Shown: positions 18,180 through 26,737 of the stretch, in pieces | How the letters are laid out: each line of letters opens with the position of its first letter | Numbering within the stretch: the first letter of the stretch is position 1 | Assembly: GCA_013360285.1 (NCBI GenBank) | Contig: JABWCM010000012.1 | Location: forward strand, 1 to 48,455 | From: Myxococcales bacterium | Lineage (GTDB): Bacteria > Myxococcota_A > UBA9042 > JABWCM01 | Direction: 5' to 3' | DNA length: 48,455 nt | The notes under the pieces: generated by a model | Database searches by the model: none | What the model was told of the DNA's origin: nothing | The model's input: only the letters and a program-made list of their open reading frames with translations | Position numbers and translations under genes: made by a program

Positions 18180-21056
18180 CTACGGCTCAAAAGTGCCACG
18201 AACTCGGGACAACGTTATGGCGTAATTTGACAAATCGCTTTTGTCCCAGCGTGCTACAAACCATTGCTGGAACTCGTTTTCCCTGGTTTGATTCCAGTGC
18301 GCGGCTTCATACAGATCCATGGAAGTTTGTTCGATGAACAATATAACCCACGGTTTGACGTAAGCCGGCATCCATGTTGCCAGTTTGGCAATAAGGGCCA
18401 ATGAATAGAGGGAGGTTAACAACTGACGGATTCGGGGGCCGTCTTTGTCCGGAATTCGAGTGTCGATGGCCGGCCGCAGCCACCGCTGTGCCCAGGTATG
18501 TGCTTGCGCCGTCTGCATCGCCGATTCATTTCCCGCGATCATCCAGGCGCCCAGCACAATGGGGTCCTGCTTCATGGCTCTTAGTGCCGACAGGGGTTCG
18601 GTTTTGGCTGCTCCCCCCGCCGGAGTATAGGACAACGAGGGGGGGATTTCTCCCACACCCGGCACGAACGTCACGCCGGCGGGCACCAACAGCCGTTGAT
18701 ACACATCCAGACCGGCCGGAGTGGTTTTGAGGTTGTCCACCAATCGAGCCAGGCTTCCCGCTTTGCCGGAAAACTGCACTCCGCCGTAACTTAAGATTTG
18801 GTTGTCCCAGGTGTTGATGGCCCCCATCTTTTTGCGGGATTCCCCATGAGCGATTTCCCAGAAAATCGCCTGCTCCGCCGGTCGTAACCCCACTGCCGCC
18901 AGATTCTCGGCAGTGGCCGTCACGCCGGAAAAACCTTCGTACGCACTCACCCGATACCCGTCCCCATTTTTGGCGTGATAGGAAAACACCACCGAAGATG
19001 CCCCGTTGGTGACCTTCCACGTTTTTTTATCCGGTTCGCTCAGAATCCGTTCCGCGGCAAATCCCCCACGGTTGACCTGTTCCCGACTATCGTTGTACGC
19101 CGAATGCACCCCCAGGGCAACGCCCCAATCCGGCCTTAACGTAAATGTTTCACGCCCTATCTTACCATCCACCGAAGCCCCGAGGGCGTTTTGCTCCCGA
19201 GCTACTTCAGCGATTACCGCCTCGTCCCATTCCGAAGCCCCGGGTTGGTCGATCAACTCCCGGAAATCGCTGAGTTGCTGCGCCGTAGCCGGAATCTTTC
19301 GGTTGTAGGTGAGAGCCGAGCCGATCTGTGCAGCCGTCAACAACGGCGGCAAAGGTTCTTGTTGGGGTGTTGGGGATAACCCCGGAGCCAACGGAATACC
19401 CAACAGCGCCGCAGTGGCCCCCGATACGATGCCGTCGGCGACTCCACCCTGGTTGGCTCGTTGCCAAACCACCAGCTTGGCCACCGTGGCGGCATCCATT
19501 CGTCCTGTCTGGGGGACCTGCAATTTTTCCTGCACCATCGCAACAGGGGCTCCTTGGGATCCGTACCGCAACTTGTTTCCGTACGCAGCCCCCCCTTCCA
19601 GCGCCGCCACACGAACGTCCCGCCCGGTCCATAACAGGTAAGCATACTCACATCCCACCCGATCATTTTCGCCGACCAATCCCGCAGCGTTCCGAAATAA
19701 CCCCCATTTGCCGGTGTGGCGCTGCCCATTGGCCGGCGGCTTGTTGGGGTCGTAATGCCCGGGAATCGTTTGGCATCCCGCCGACGAAAACACCGCAGAG
19801 GACGCGGAGCCGGCCATGTGGATGTTGTCGGCAGGCCAACAGGAATCAAACAAATCGGTCAACGTAAACGCAGCATCTTCGTTGGACCGCAAAACGACGA
19901 CCGGCCCTTCTTGCTGAAAACACCCGGGCTTTTGTTTGTGGGGCCCCACGTAATACCGGTACCGGCCCGTGAGCAACAGGTTGGCCCTTCGCCCCCCCGA
20001 ATCGGCTTGCTCATTTACCATTCCAATATTGGGAACGGTGGACGCCGAAAACGCACAGATTTGGCCGGTGGACCGCACCCACACTCCCACCACACACCGC
20101 AGGTTTTTGTGGTCCACTTCGGTTTCTTTTAACAACACCGACGACGCAAAAACCCCGTCCTTTGCTGGGTCTACGAGTGTACAACCACGTAATCCAAAGA
20201 GAATTCGGTCCGGCTCGGCGTTGGACTTTCGCGGCGTCAAATCCACATGGTTACGTATACACAATTCCACCAATATCGCTGCGTTCAACCCAAATGGGGT
20301 GGTTTCCAACCCGCGTTCAAGGTGGGCATAGTCCACGGAAAAGGGGCGCTGGTCATTGGCCGACCGGGTGGAAGTCAACCGTGGGCGCACGACCCCCAGG
20401 GTGTCCGTCGCACGCATGCGTGGGGTCCGAAATTTTCCAAGGGGAATCCATTTTGCCAACACCGGCTGCCCCGATGGGGACAACTCATCGACGATCCCGT
20501 CCCACTCGTCAACCTGGGATTGTTCGGTACGTTTGACAAGCGGCACGTTGACCAGGCGAACAATCCGTCCCCCTAAACGTTGGTGATAAGCATCAAAGGC
20601 CATTTCAATACGGGCGGTGATTTCGGCGGGGCCGGCGAAATAAGCGGTGTCGGCGTCATTTCCCACGATGACACTCACCTTGACCGCACCGGGGCTTTTC
20701 AACAGCAGGCCCGGAGGGGGAGCTGCTCCATAACTTAAGATGACCGGCGCATTGGTCACGGGCACAAGCGCCACCTGCAAATGTTCAGCAAGGAGTGCAG
20801 CGGAATAACGATCCTGATCGGTCGTGGGGCAAAAAATATGGATTTCCGACCGACCAGCGGTCGATTGTCCGTCCAAATCAAACGAAACATCGTCGGCAAG
20901 GTCCTTGAGTTCCACGAGATCGGACCGCACCTCGGGTGCCGCCGGTGTCAATCGTTTCAAAACCGCCAACTTAAATGACCGGGACAGCGGAGTACCTGCC
21001 GGCGCGCGGACGGCGGTGGGAAGATTGCCGCCAAGACGAACAAAAAACCGAGCCAT
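18180..21056 (-). CDS. Putative peptidoglycan enzyme: YkuD-like, PG-binding and lysozyme-like modules
   Basis: 958 residues from ATG 21056, with GAGGTG just upstream. Residues 1-300 are unrecognised. About 300-470 resembles a YkuD/L,D-transpeptidase-like fold: LLTGRYRYYVGPH, then PADNIHMAG (about 408-416) and FSSAGCQTIPG (about 423-433), giving the H..G and S-x-G-C pattern expected at that active site. About 490-550 is a PG_binding_1-like domain (YGSQGAPVAMVQEKLQ). About 725-830 looks lysozyme-like (AIFWEIAHGESRKK, then NTWDNQILSYGGVQF), with Glu in HGES as a candidate acid. No Sec signal or lipobox is visible, so the export route is unknown. It sits 178 bp below the TSP1 lipoprotein and about 250 bp above the giant gene, all on one strand. 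The module assignments rest on motif memory and could be wrong in detail. Confidence 0.6.
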   Translation of the reverse strand: MARFFVRLGGNLPTAVRAPAGTPLSRSFKLAVLKRLTPAAPEVRSDLVELKDLADDVSFDLDGQSTAGRSEIHIFCPTTDQDRYSAALLAEHLQVALVPVTNAPVILSYGAAPPPGLLLKSPGAVKVSVIVGNDADTAYFAGPAEITARIEMAFDAYHQRLGGRIVRLVNVPLVKRTEQSQVDEWDGIVDELSPSGQPVLAKWIPLGKFRTPRMRATDTLGVVRPRLTSTRSANDQRPFSVDYAHLERGLETTPFGLNAAILVELCIRNHVDLTPRKSNAEPDRILFGLRGCTLVDPAKDGVFASSVLLKETEVDHKNLRCVVGVWVRSTGQICAFSASTVPNIGMVNEQADSGGRRANLLLTGRYRYYVGPHKQKPGCFQQEGPVVVLRSNEDAAFTLTDLFDSCWPADNIHMAGSASSAVFSSAGCQTIPGHYDPNKPPANGQRHTGKWGLFRNAAGLVGENDRVGCEYAYLLWTGRDVRVAALEGGAAYGNKLRYGSQGAPVAMVQEKLQVPQTGRMDAATVAKLVVWQRANQGGVADGIVSGATAALLGIPLAPGLSPTPQQEPLPPLLTAAQIGSALTYNRKIPATAQQLSDFRELIDQPGASEWDEAVIAEVAREQNALGASVDGKIGRETFTLRPDWGVALGVHSAYNDSREQVNRGGFAAERILSEPDKKTWKVTNGASSVVFSYHAKNGDGYRVSAYEGFSGVTATAENLAAVGLRPAEQAIFWEIAHGESRKKMGAINTWDNQILSYGGVQFSGKAGSLARLVDNLKTTPAGLDVYQRLLVPAGVTFVPGVGEIPPSLSYTPAGGAAKTEPLSALRAMKQDPIVLGAWMIAGNESAMQTAQAHTWAQRWLRPAIDTRIPDKDGPRIRQLLTSLYSLALIAKLATWMPAYVKPWVILFIEQTSMDLYEAAHWNQTRENEFQQWFVARWDKSDLSNYAITLSRVRGTFEP

Positions 21057-21234
21057 GTGTCACCTCGTTTTACGGTGGAGGAAATTCTCCCCGACATCGA
21101 AGGCGCCATCATGGCGCACAATGGGCAGCAAAACAATGGTTGTGCTCAAAACGCCCGTGAATGGCCGTCAGGCCGGCGTTTGGAGCCTCAAGCGAGAACT
21201 CCGGTCCATGCCGTTGCCGTAAATTTGTGGGCGC

Positions 21235-23418
21235 CTATTCGATCAGCACGCCCAAGGTGTTTTTCGCGGTTAAGACTCCCGATACCGTGGCCATGCGGCT
21301 GCCGGTGTAAACAATGTCGACTTGGGAGTAGATTTTCGGAGCGTTTTCCATGGAATAGGCACCGGCGAACAACCCCGTTTTGGGGTCATGTACGGCCATT
21401 TCCACTGCGCCGATTCCTTGGGTACCGTTCGGGAACCCATCCACACAAAACGGTTTGGTGTGATAACGAACCGTCGCCAAGGCATACCGTCCGTCCGGAT
21501 AAGCGGCGATTCCTCCCCGGTGGCCGGCGCCGATGGTGAATCCACACAACATTTCCACCGGAGTGCCGATCCAGGTGCCGCTTGGAGATAGCCGGAGCAG
21601 CGCACCATTGACGAAGGGTTTGAGGCCGTCGCACAATCCGGCGCCCTGGCCGGACAGCATGATCCCGAATTCGTCCATTGCGGCATTCCAGGTCACGTCG
21701 TGGCCATCGCCGTTGTTTCCAATTCCCGCAGAACAACCGCCGGTCGATTTGGACAACACGGTACCGGCTTTCAGATCCAAAAGCGCCGCTCCCCAATTGG
21801 ACTCACCCCAAACAACCGCCCCAACCGTACCTCCGGAATTGATCGCCAACTCGGGATGGGCATAGGAATCGTTGATGTGGATTGTCAAAAGCCCACCCGT
21901 TGCCCACGAGGTGTCCAACTGGGCCGTGGGAAGGATTTTGGCCATCAACAACTTCTTACTGATGTCCGTCACTTCCCATACCAGGTACCACGCCGACCCG
22001 CTCCACTCCAAAGCCGAACCATGACCATTCGCCGTGCCCGACCCGGGTGGATCGATGACCAGCGGTCCTCCTTTCAGGCTTCCATTCGCATCTACGATAT
22101 AAAACAATGCTTTGTCCGAGCTTTGAAACGGTCGCGACACCCCAAAAGATGTGCCGTCGGTTGCCAATTCCGGACCATAAAACGCCGGCCATCCGGAATC
22201 CCCCAGCGCCTGGGGTTCCAGAGACGGATTGACGGTTGGCAATCGTGTCGATGGGAACAAAATATTTCCGGCTTCATCCATCCGCAGAAAATATTCTTGC
22301 TGGCGATGCAGAATCGCGATCGTGTTGTTGGGGCCACGTACAATGGACACACCATAACTGTCACCGTTGGCTCCCGAATCTTTCACCACGGTAAACGTGG
22401 TTACGGAATCGGTTTTGGTGCATGTCGAAAGTGCCGCAAACGAAGGTGTACAGGACAGAAGTCCGGGTTCGACCGGACATGGCTCGGTATTACACGTTTG
22501 TTCGGTGATTGTAGGCCCTTGGCAATCGGCACCACCACATGAGGGTGGTGGAGCCGTACAGGTGCGGGTTCCTGTCTGAACACCTCCTCCGCACGCTTTG
22601 GAACAGGGTCCAAAACTCCACTCGCTGTACCCGCCATTGATGGGAACACATCCCTTGACCTCGCAAACACCATCTTTGCAGGTTCCCAACTCCCCACCTA
22701 CCTCGCAAAGAAGGCCGTCGATTGCGGTATTATAGATGGTGCCGTCTTTACAAGAATCGTCGGTGCAAGGATTTTTGTCATCCCCGTTCAGCGGGGTGCC
22801 AACACAGGCCTTAAAATCGAGTTCCCGGCAGGTATCGCTGATGGTGCATGGGTTGCCGTCGTTACACGAGTTTCCGTCAACGAATACGGCCGGAACACAG
22901 CCGGACTTTTTGCTGCATACAAAGGTCCAGCATGGTTGGGTTGCTTGAACATCGGCACAGCTCAACGCTTGGCCCGTAGGTACACATTCACCCTTTGCAC
23001 ACACATCCACGGTACAAGCATCGGCATCGATGTCGCAAGGAGTGCCGTCTACGGCCCCACTGCATGGGTTTTCAAACACGTCAGAGTTCGCGCCACCGTC
23101 TTTCGGAGCAACGGTGACATCCGGCAACACGCCGTCGATTTCGCCCATGACATCGACTACCGTGACCTCGGTATCGGCGGCATCACCTTCGGTAACGCCC
23201 AGGTCGGAAAGAGTCCCGTCGCCATCCGACGACTTCCCATCCTCATCCGGGGAGCCCAGATCCAATCCGGCGGAGTCAAAAAAAGGAAACCCAACGCCGT
23301 TGTCTCCTTCCGCAGACCCGTTTCCCACATCGGTCGTTTCTCCCGCCGCGGCCCCCCCTTCATCCGAGCACGCACCGGCCGCCCAAATCAACGCCAAAAC
23401 CCAACTGTACTTCCTCAT
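21235..23418 (-). CDS. Lipoprotein with Cys-rich and thrombospondin type 1 domains
   Basis: 727 residues from ATG 23418, with GGAG 7 nt upstream. MRKYSWVLALIWAAGAC is a lipoprotein signal with lipidated Cys17, followed by Ser-Asp. Residues 20-110 are an acidic, low-complexity Asp/Gly linker. About 115-250 holds Cys-rich modules (CDIDADACTVDVC, DGNPCTISDTC). About 256-316 is a clear TSP1 repeat (YSEWSFGPCSKACGGGVQ, then GTRTC and the paired CNTEPC end). The remaining 400 residues contain propeller-like repeated strands (SAWYLVWEV, GAVVWGESNWGAA, TSFGVSRPF) but no catalytic signature. TSP1 domains bind glycans or proteins in animals; here the natural role is extracellular binding from an outer-membrane anchor. 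It is the first gene of the same-strand run leading to the giant gene. Confidence 0.8.
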   Translation of the reverse strand: MRKYSWVLALIWAAGACSDEGGAAAGETTDVGNGSAEGDNGVGFPFFDSAGLDLGSPDEDGKSSDGDGTLSDLGVTEGDAADTEVTVVDVMGEIDGVLPDVTVAPKDGGANSDVFENPCSGAVDGTPCDIDADACTVDVCAKGECVPTGQALSCADVQATQPCWTFVCSKKSGCVPAVFVDGNSCNDGNPCTISDTCRELDFKACVGTPLNGDDKNPCTDDSCKDGTIYNTAIDGLLCEVGGELGTCKDGVCEVKGCVPINGGYSEWSFGPCSKACGGGVQTGTRTCTAPPPSCGGADCQGPTITEQTCNTEPCPVEPGLLSCTPSFAALSTCTKTDSVTTFTVVKDSGANGDSYGVSIVRGPNNTIAILHRQQEYFLRMDEAGNILFPSTRLPTVNPSLEPQALGDSGWPAFYGPELATDGTSFGVSRPFQSSDKALFYIVDANGSLKGGPLVIDPPGSGTANGHGSALEWSGSAWYLVWEVTDISKKLLMAKILPTAQLDTSWATGGLLTIHINDSYAHPELAINSGGTVGAVVWGESNWGAALLDLKAGTVLSKSTGGCSAGIGNNGDGHDVTWNAAMDEFGIMLSGQGAGLCDGLKPFVNGALLRLSPSGTWIGTPVEMLCGFTIGAGHRGGIAAYPDGRYALATVRYHTKPFCVDGFPNGTQGIGAVEMAVHDPKTGLFAGAYSMENAPKIYSQVDIVYTGSRMATVSGVLTAKNTLGVLIE

Positions 23419-23448
23419 GATGCACTCCGCGCGAAAACGACATGATGC

Positions 23449-23467
23449 CTTCGTGTAAGATACGAAG
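23449..23467. repeat. Short inverted repeat in the TSP1 lipoprotein leader
   Basis: CTTCGT, 7 nt, ACGAAG. If the promoter at 23486-23514 is real, this lies just downstream of the start site and could be an operator or an mRNA hairpin. Confidence 0.3.
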
Positions 23468-23485
23468 GGGCATTTTGCGGGACGT

Positions 23486-23514
23486 ATGTTACTGCCGTAG
23501 GGCCAAAGTGTAAA
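23486..23514 (-). promoter_or_regulatory. Possible sigma-70 promoter for the TSP1 lipoprotein gene
   Basis: The minus strand reads TTTACA, a 17-bp spacer, then TAACAT, placing a start site near 23478 with a leader of about 60 nt. The -35 matches 5 of 6 consensus positions; the -10 is weaker. Confidence 0.3.
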
Positions 23515-23575
23515 ACCCGGGTTATTTTTTTCGAATCTTTACATCCGCGGATAGTTGTGAAACCATTGGACTGTT

Positions 23576-23590
23576 GGGCGTAATACGCCC
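23576..23590. promoter_or_regulatory. Palindrome GGGCGTAATACGCCC before the DUF2167 gene
   Basis: Perfect 7-bp arms around a single A, ending 25 bp upstream of the ATG at 23616. Its compact symmetry and position suit an operator for a dimeric regulator or a small leader hairpin; no second copy was noticed. Confidence 0.35.
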
Positions 23591-23615
23591 ATTCACACAG
23601 CATGAGGAAACAAAC

Positions 23616-24578
23616 ATGAACATACGGATTGGTACGATTTTGGGATCGTGGATGATGGTTTGTTTTGCGCAAGTTGTATTGGCGCAGCAGGCACCCACAG
23701 CAGACGCACCACCGGCCGCCGAGCAAGCGCCCGCTGCCGAGCAAGTGCCCGCTGCCGAAGCGAACGAAGAAACGGTCAAGTTGTCGCCGGACGAAGTGCT
23801 AAAAAGCATGGGGATCGAGTGGCAGTTCGGTCCCACCACTGGACGGTTAGGAAATCAGGCGGAAATTGCCGTACCGGAAGGATTTGTATTTGCCGACCGG
23901 CGCGGCGCTCAGAAGTTTTCCGAGATGAATCAGAACCCGATTACCCACAAAGAACAGGGTATGTTGGCTCCCAAAGACCTACGGTGGGTCATTTTTTTCG
24001 AATTTGACCCTGTCGGTTATGTAAAAGATGACGACAAAGAAGAATTGGATGCCGACGCAATGCTTGAAGCGATGCAGGAAGGCACCAAAGCAGGTAATGA
24101 GGCCAGGAAACAACGTGGATGGAACACGATTACGCTGTTGGGATGGAAAGTTCCGCCTCGATATGACGACCAGACCAACAACTTGGAGTGGGCCACTATC
24201 CTGAAAGACGACACAAGTGGTTTTGAAACAGTCAATCACAATATTCGGCTGTTGGGGCGCGAAGGCGTGATGGAAGCCACCGTATTGATGGACCCCGAAA
24301 CCTATGAGGCGTCGCTCGCTGAAGGGCGCAAGAGCCTGGCAAGTTTTGGATTTTCGGCAGGAAATCGTTACAGCGAATACGTAGAAGGAGATCGGATTGC
24401 CGAATACGGGCTGGTGGGGCTGGTGACAGGCGGCGCGCTCATCGCCGCCGGGAAAATGGGATGGTTAACCAAGCTGGGTAAAGGTGCGATCAAGATTGTG
24501 ATTTTGATAGGCGCCGGAATCGCCGCTTTGGCATCCCGGCTGTTTGGGCGCAAAAAGAAAAACAATATCGATACCTAA
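23616..24578 (+). CDS. DUF2167 family membrane-anchored protein
   Basis: 320 residues from ATG 23616, chosen because it begins a good signal sequence (MNIRIGTILGSWMMVCFAQV, then VLAQ) and has GAGGAAA upstream; a longer frame from TTG 23574 would add 14 polar residues. A Pro/Ala/Glu linker (PPAAEQAPAAEQVPAAEA) follows. The body matches DUF2167 proteins (EIAVPEGFVFADRRGAQKF; DLRWVIFFEFDPVGYVKDDD; GWNTITLLGWKVPPRYDD). Two hydrophobic segments near the C-terminus (about 265-310) precede RKKKNN, giving membrane anchorage. The family has no settled function. The gene is divergent from the TSP1 lipoprotein and is followed by another membrane-protein gene after 70 bp. Confidence 0.85.
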   Translation: MNIRIGTILGSWMMVCFAQVVLAQQAPTADAPPAAEQAPAAEQVPAAEANEETVKLSPDEVLKSMGIEWQFGPTTGRLGNQAEIAVPEGFVFADRRGAQKFSEMNQNPITHKEQGMLAPKDLRWVIFFEFDPVGYVKDDDKEELDADAMLEAMQEGTKAGNEARKQRGWNTITLLGWKVPPRYDDQTNNLEWATILKDDTSGFETVNHNIRLLGREGVMEATVLMDPETYEASLAEGRKSLASFGFSAGNRYSEYVEGDRIAEYGLVGLVTGGALIAAGKMGWLTKLGKGAIKIVILIGAGIAALASRLFGRKKKNNIDT

Positions 24579-24648
24579 CGAACGTGTACTCTCATAAGCT
24601 TTAGGCCACAAGCAGCTTTCCCAATACCTTCTTACCTGATGATCCCGC

Positions 24649-25854
24649 ATGACACCCGACAGTGACCTGCTCAGTTTGTGGCTTACTTTGGTCATTTTGT
24701 ACTTGTTGGAAGGGTTTGTTTTTGTCCCATGCGGTTCAATAGCCTTTGTCTGGACCCGTAAAGACGTTCTTCGACCACGATTTGCTCCCACCTGGTTACG
24801 AAATGACCGGGGAGGGATCGTGTTTGGCACCCCCTGGCCATGGAATATGGGTGTGGTGATTGCCGATGGATTGCGGTTGGGTGTTGGAACTGCTGGAGTT
24901 TATCGTTATCGCCTAGAAGAGTTGGACCCACACCGACCAGCACCGTGGGAAGTCGACAATACCGTGGTGACACTACCGGAGGCCCTGGGAATCGATGGGC
25001 GCACGGTGACACTCGACGGACGACCGTTTGTTGGTTGTGGGAGCCCTGCACACGCCGAGTGGTGGCGGACGCAGGCGGTCCATTGGCTAAAAACACCTCC
25101 GGAACAACGCGCTCATTCATTCCCGGTATGGATGGAACAGATTACCGATGCCGACAAACTCCGAGAACGTCTGGCGCAGGTTGCCCGGGCTACGTTGTTG
25201 ATGCGGATATTGGGTTCTGCGACGACCGTTGTTGCTTTGGCCGGACTACCTCTTGCCGACTTCACGGTAGGCCTGGTGGAAGCCTGGCCGTGGTTGTTGT
25301 CAGCTATCTATGGTATCGGCTGGATTGGAACAGGCTCATTTTATATCGCTCATCGTAAACTTTGGCCAACCAAAAAAGCGGAAAGATGGACCCAGGTGGT
25401 GTTACAACTACTGGTTCCTATTGTGACCATGCGCGCTTCCGAGTTGTTTGCCCGAACCGCGTTGGTCGGGGTTCACCCATTGGGGATCGCTGTGTTGAAC
25501 GATCCGAAAGCCCACAGGCCACCCAACCAACCCAGGTTCATACACCACGTCGTTCGGGATCTTTTGGCAACACGTGGGGTGGATACAGTGATAAACGACA
25601 CCACTTCCGACCCGTTTTATCAAGCATGGAAAACCCGGGTGTTTGATTTGGTTGGTACAGACGGCATGGATCTTTCAACACGGCAACCTTTCCCGGAGGC
25701 GGAATCTCCTACAATGACCCGGTATTGCCCACGTTGTGACGCCCAGTTTCCGGCCACTGCGACCCTTTGCTCCGATTGTGCGGGAATCGTCTTGGTGTCT
25801 ATGGAGGCAAACCGCCTTTTTTCCACGCCGCCACCAACTCAAAAAGAAGGTTAA
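24649..25854 (+). CDS. Unrecognised membrane protein with C-terminal zinc ribbon
   Basis: 401 residues. I do not recognise the family. A hydrophobic segment at about 8-34 is followed by a soluble region (about 40-185), two or three more transmembrane segments (about 188-245 and 255-275), and a cytosolic-looking tail. That tail contains two CxxC knuckles (YCPRCDAQF and LCSDCAG, about 364-385), typical of a small zinc ribbon. The start ATG lacks a strong ribosome site. The 3' end overlaps the convergent cupin gene by 56 bp, so the C-terminus of each protein is encoded on opposite strands of the same DNA. It could share an operon with the DUF2167 gene. Confidence 0.75.
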   Translation: MTPDSDLLSLWLTLVILYLLEGFVFVPCGSIAFVWTRKDVLRPRFAPTWLRNDRGGIVFGTPWPWNMGVVIADGLRLGVGTAGVYRYRLEELDPHRPAPWEVDNTVVTLPEALGIDGRTVTLDGRPFVGCGSPAHAEWWRTQAVHWLKTPPEQRAHSFPVWMEQITDADKLRERLAQVARATLLMRILGSATTVVALAGLPLADFTVGLVEAWPWLLSAIYGIGWIGTGSFYIAHRKLWPTKKAERWTQVVLQLLVPIVTMRASELFARTALVGVHPLGIAVLNDPKAHRPPNQPRFIHHVVRDLLATRGVDTVINDTTSDPFYQAWKTRVFDLVGTDGMDLSTRQPFPEAESPTMTRYCPRCDAQFPATATLCSDCAGIVLVSMEANRLFSTPPPTQKEG

Positions 25855-26731
25855 GTTCGTCAATTTGGGCGGCTTGAGTTTCTTCGGGACACAACGCCAT
25901 TGTTTTGGGCAACGGCTGACTGTTTCGAAACCGGGGCTCGGTCAGCAAACATTCTCGCAGACGTTCAAGCCACCTATCGAGCACCCGCGGCACATCGACA
26001 CCAAAGCTGACGGAAACGCTCGGGGTCAATGCTTCGGTTTCGTGCCAATACCCCAAGGGCAGATACAAAGCCGACCCCGGTCTCAATATCACACTCATCG
26101 CTTCCGACGTGGGTCGGTCCGGAAACGGAGCGGTAACATAACGGCTGAGTTGGTCGGGCAGAACATGCGGCCGCACGTGATTTTCCAATGGATACGGCGC
26201 TTGAGTGTTGGGTTCATAAACCCACCGCTTTTCTCCCAGCCACTGAATAGAAAAAATGTGCCGGGCATCAAAATGATAGGCCAGGCCGCCGCCCGGAGGA
26301 GCCAAAAACAACCCGGTGCGGATTGTTGCCCACGGAATTTCCAGTATCTCTGCCAACAAACACCGAGCAGTGTGCACATCGGGGATACGGCGATCGATGT
26401 CGGGAACCGCAGCAGCCCATCCGGAATCATAGGCAGCAGTAGCTTCTTCAATGGTTTGAACCGTTTTTTCGATAGGCCGGCTTCCATCACGGGGAGAAAT
26501 CACGTTGACTGGGCCACCGAGCCGGTTCAACACGTCGAGCGGATCGGAGAAACCACAGCACACCCTCGACGAGTCCACGTATTGCGATTCCCGAAACACA
26601 AACGGCGTCGCACCAAAGATTTCCTTAAAAAACTGGGGCTCAGACAGCCGAGCCCAATAGGGTACCCACCAACCGCAAATTTCCGCAGTAGAAGGAGGAG
26701 CAGACACATCGTTGGATTGGGAAGTGGTCAT
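25799..26731 (-). CDS. JmjC/cupin-8 type Fe(II)/2-oxoglutarate oxygenase
   Basis: 310 residues. The double-stranded beta-helix core carries a probable iron-binding triad: His153 and Asp155 in LAYHFDARHIFSIQWLG, and His230 in LYLPLGYWHETEA. The flanking pattern FLAPPGGGLAYHFD is typical of the bacterial ribosomal-oxygenase/cupin-8 group that hydroxylates protein residues; the substrate cannot be read from the sequence. Length fits the shorter members of the group. The ATG lies only 6 nt after the stop of the membrane-protein gene upstream (26738), so the two are probably co-transcribed and translationally coupled. The 3' end overlaps the convergent gene ending at 25854. Confidence 0.8.
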   Translation of the reverse strand: MTTSQSNDVSAPPSTAEICGWWVPYWARLSEPQFFKEIFGATPFVFRESQYVDSSRVCCGFSDPLDVLNRLGGPVNVISPRDGSRPIEKTVQTIEEATAAYDSGWAAAVPDIDRRIPDVHTARCLLAEILEIPWATIRTGLFLAPPGGGLAYHFDARHIFSIQWLGEKRWVYEPNTQAPYPLENHVRPHVLPDQLSRYVTAPFPDRPTSEAMSVILRPGSALYLPLGYWHETEALTPSVSVSFGVDVPRVLDRWLERLRECLLTEPRFRNSQPLPKTMALCPEETQAAQIDELNLLFELVAAWKKGGLPP

Positions 26732-26737
26732 ATCGCA

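Noticed and set aside
18180..21056. Part of a contractile injection (eCIS/T6SS) locus
   Set aside because: The domain mix is compatible, but no sheath, baseplate, VgrG, PAAR or AAA gene is present in the window.
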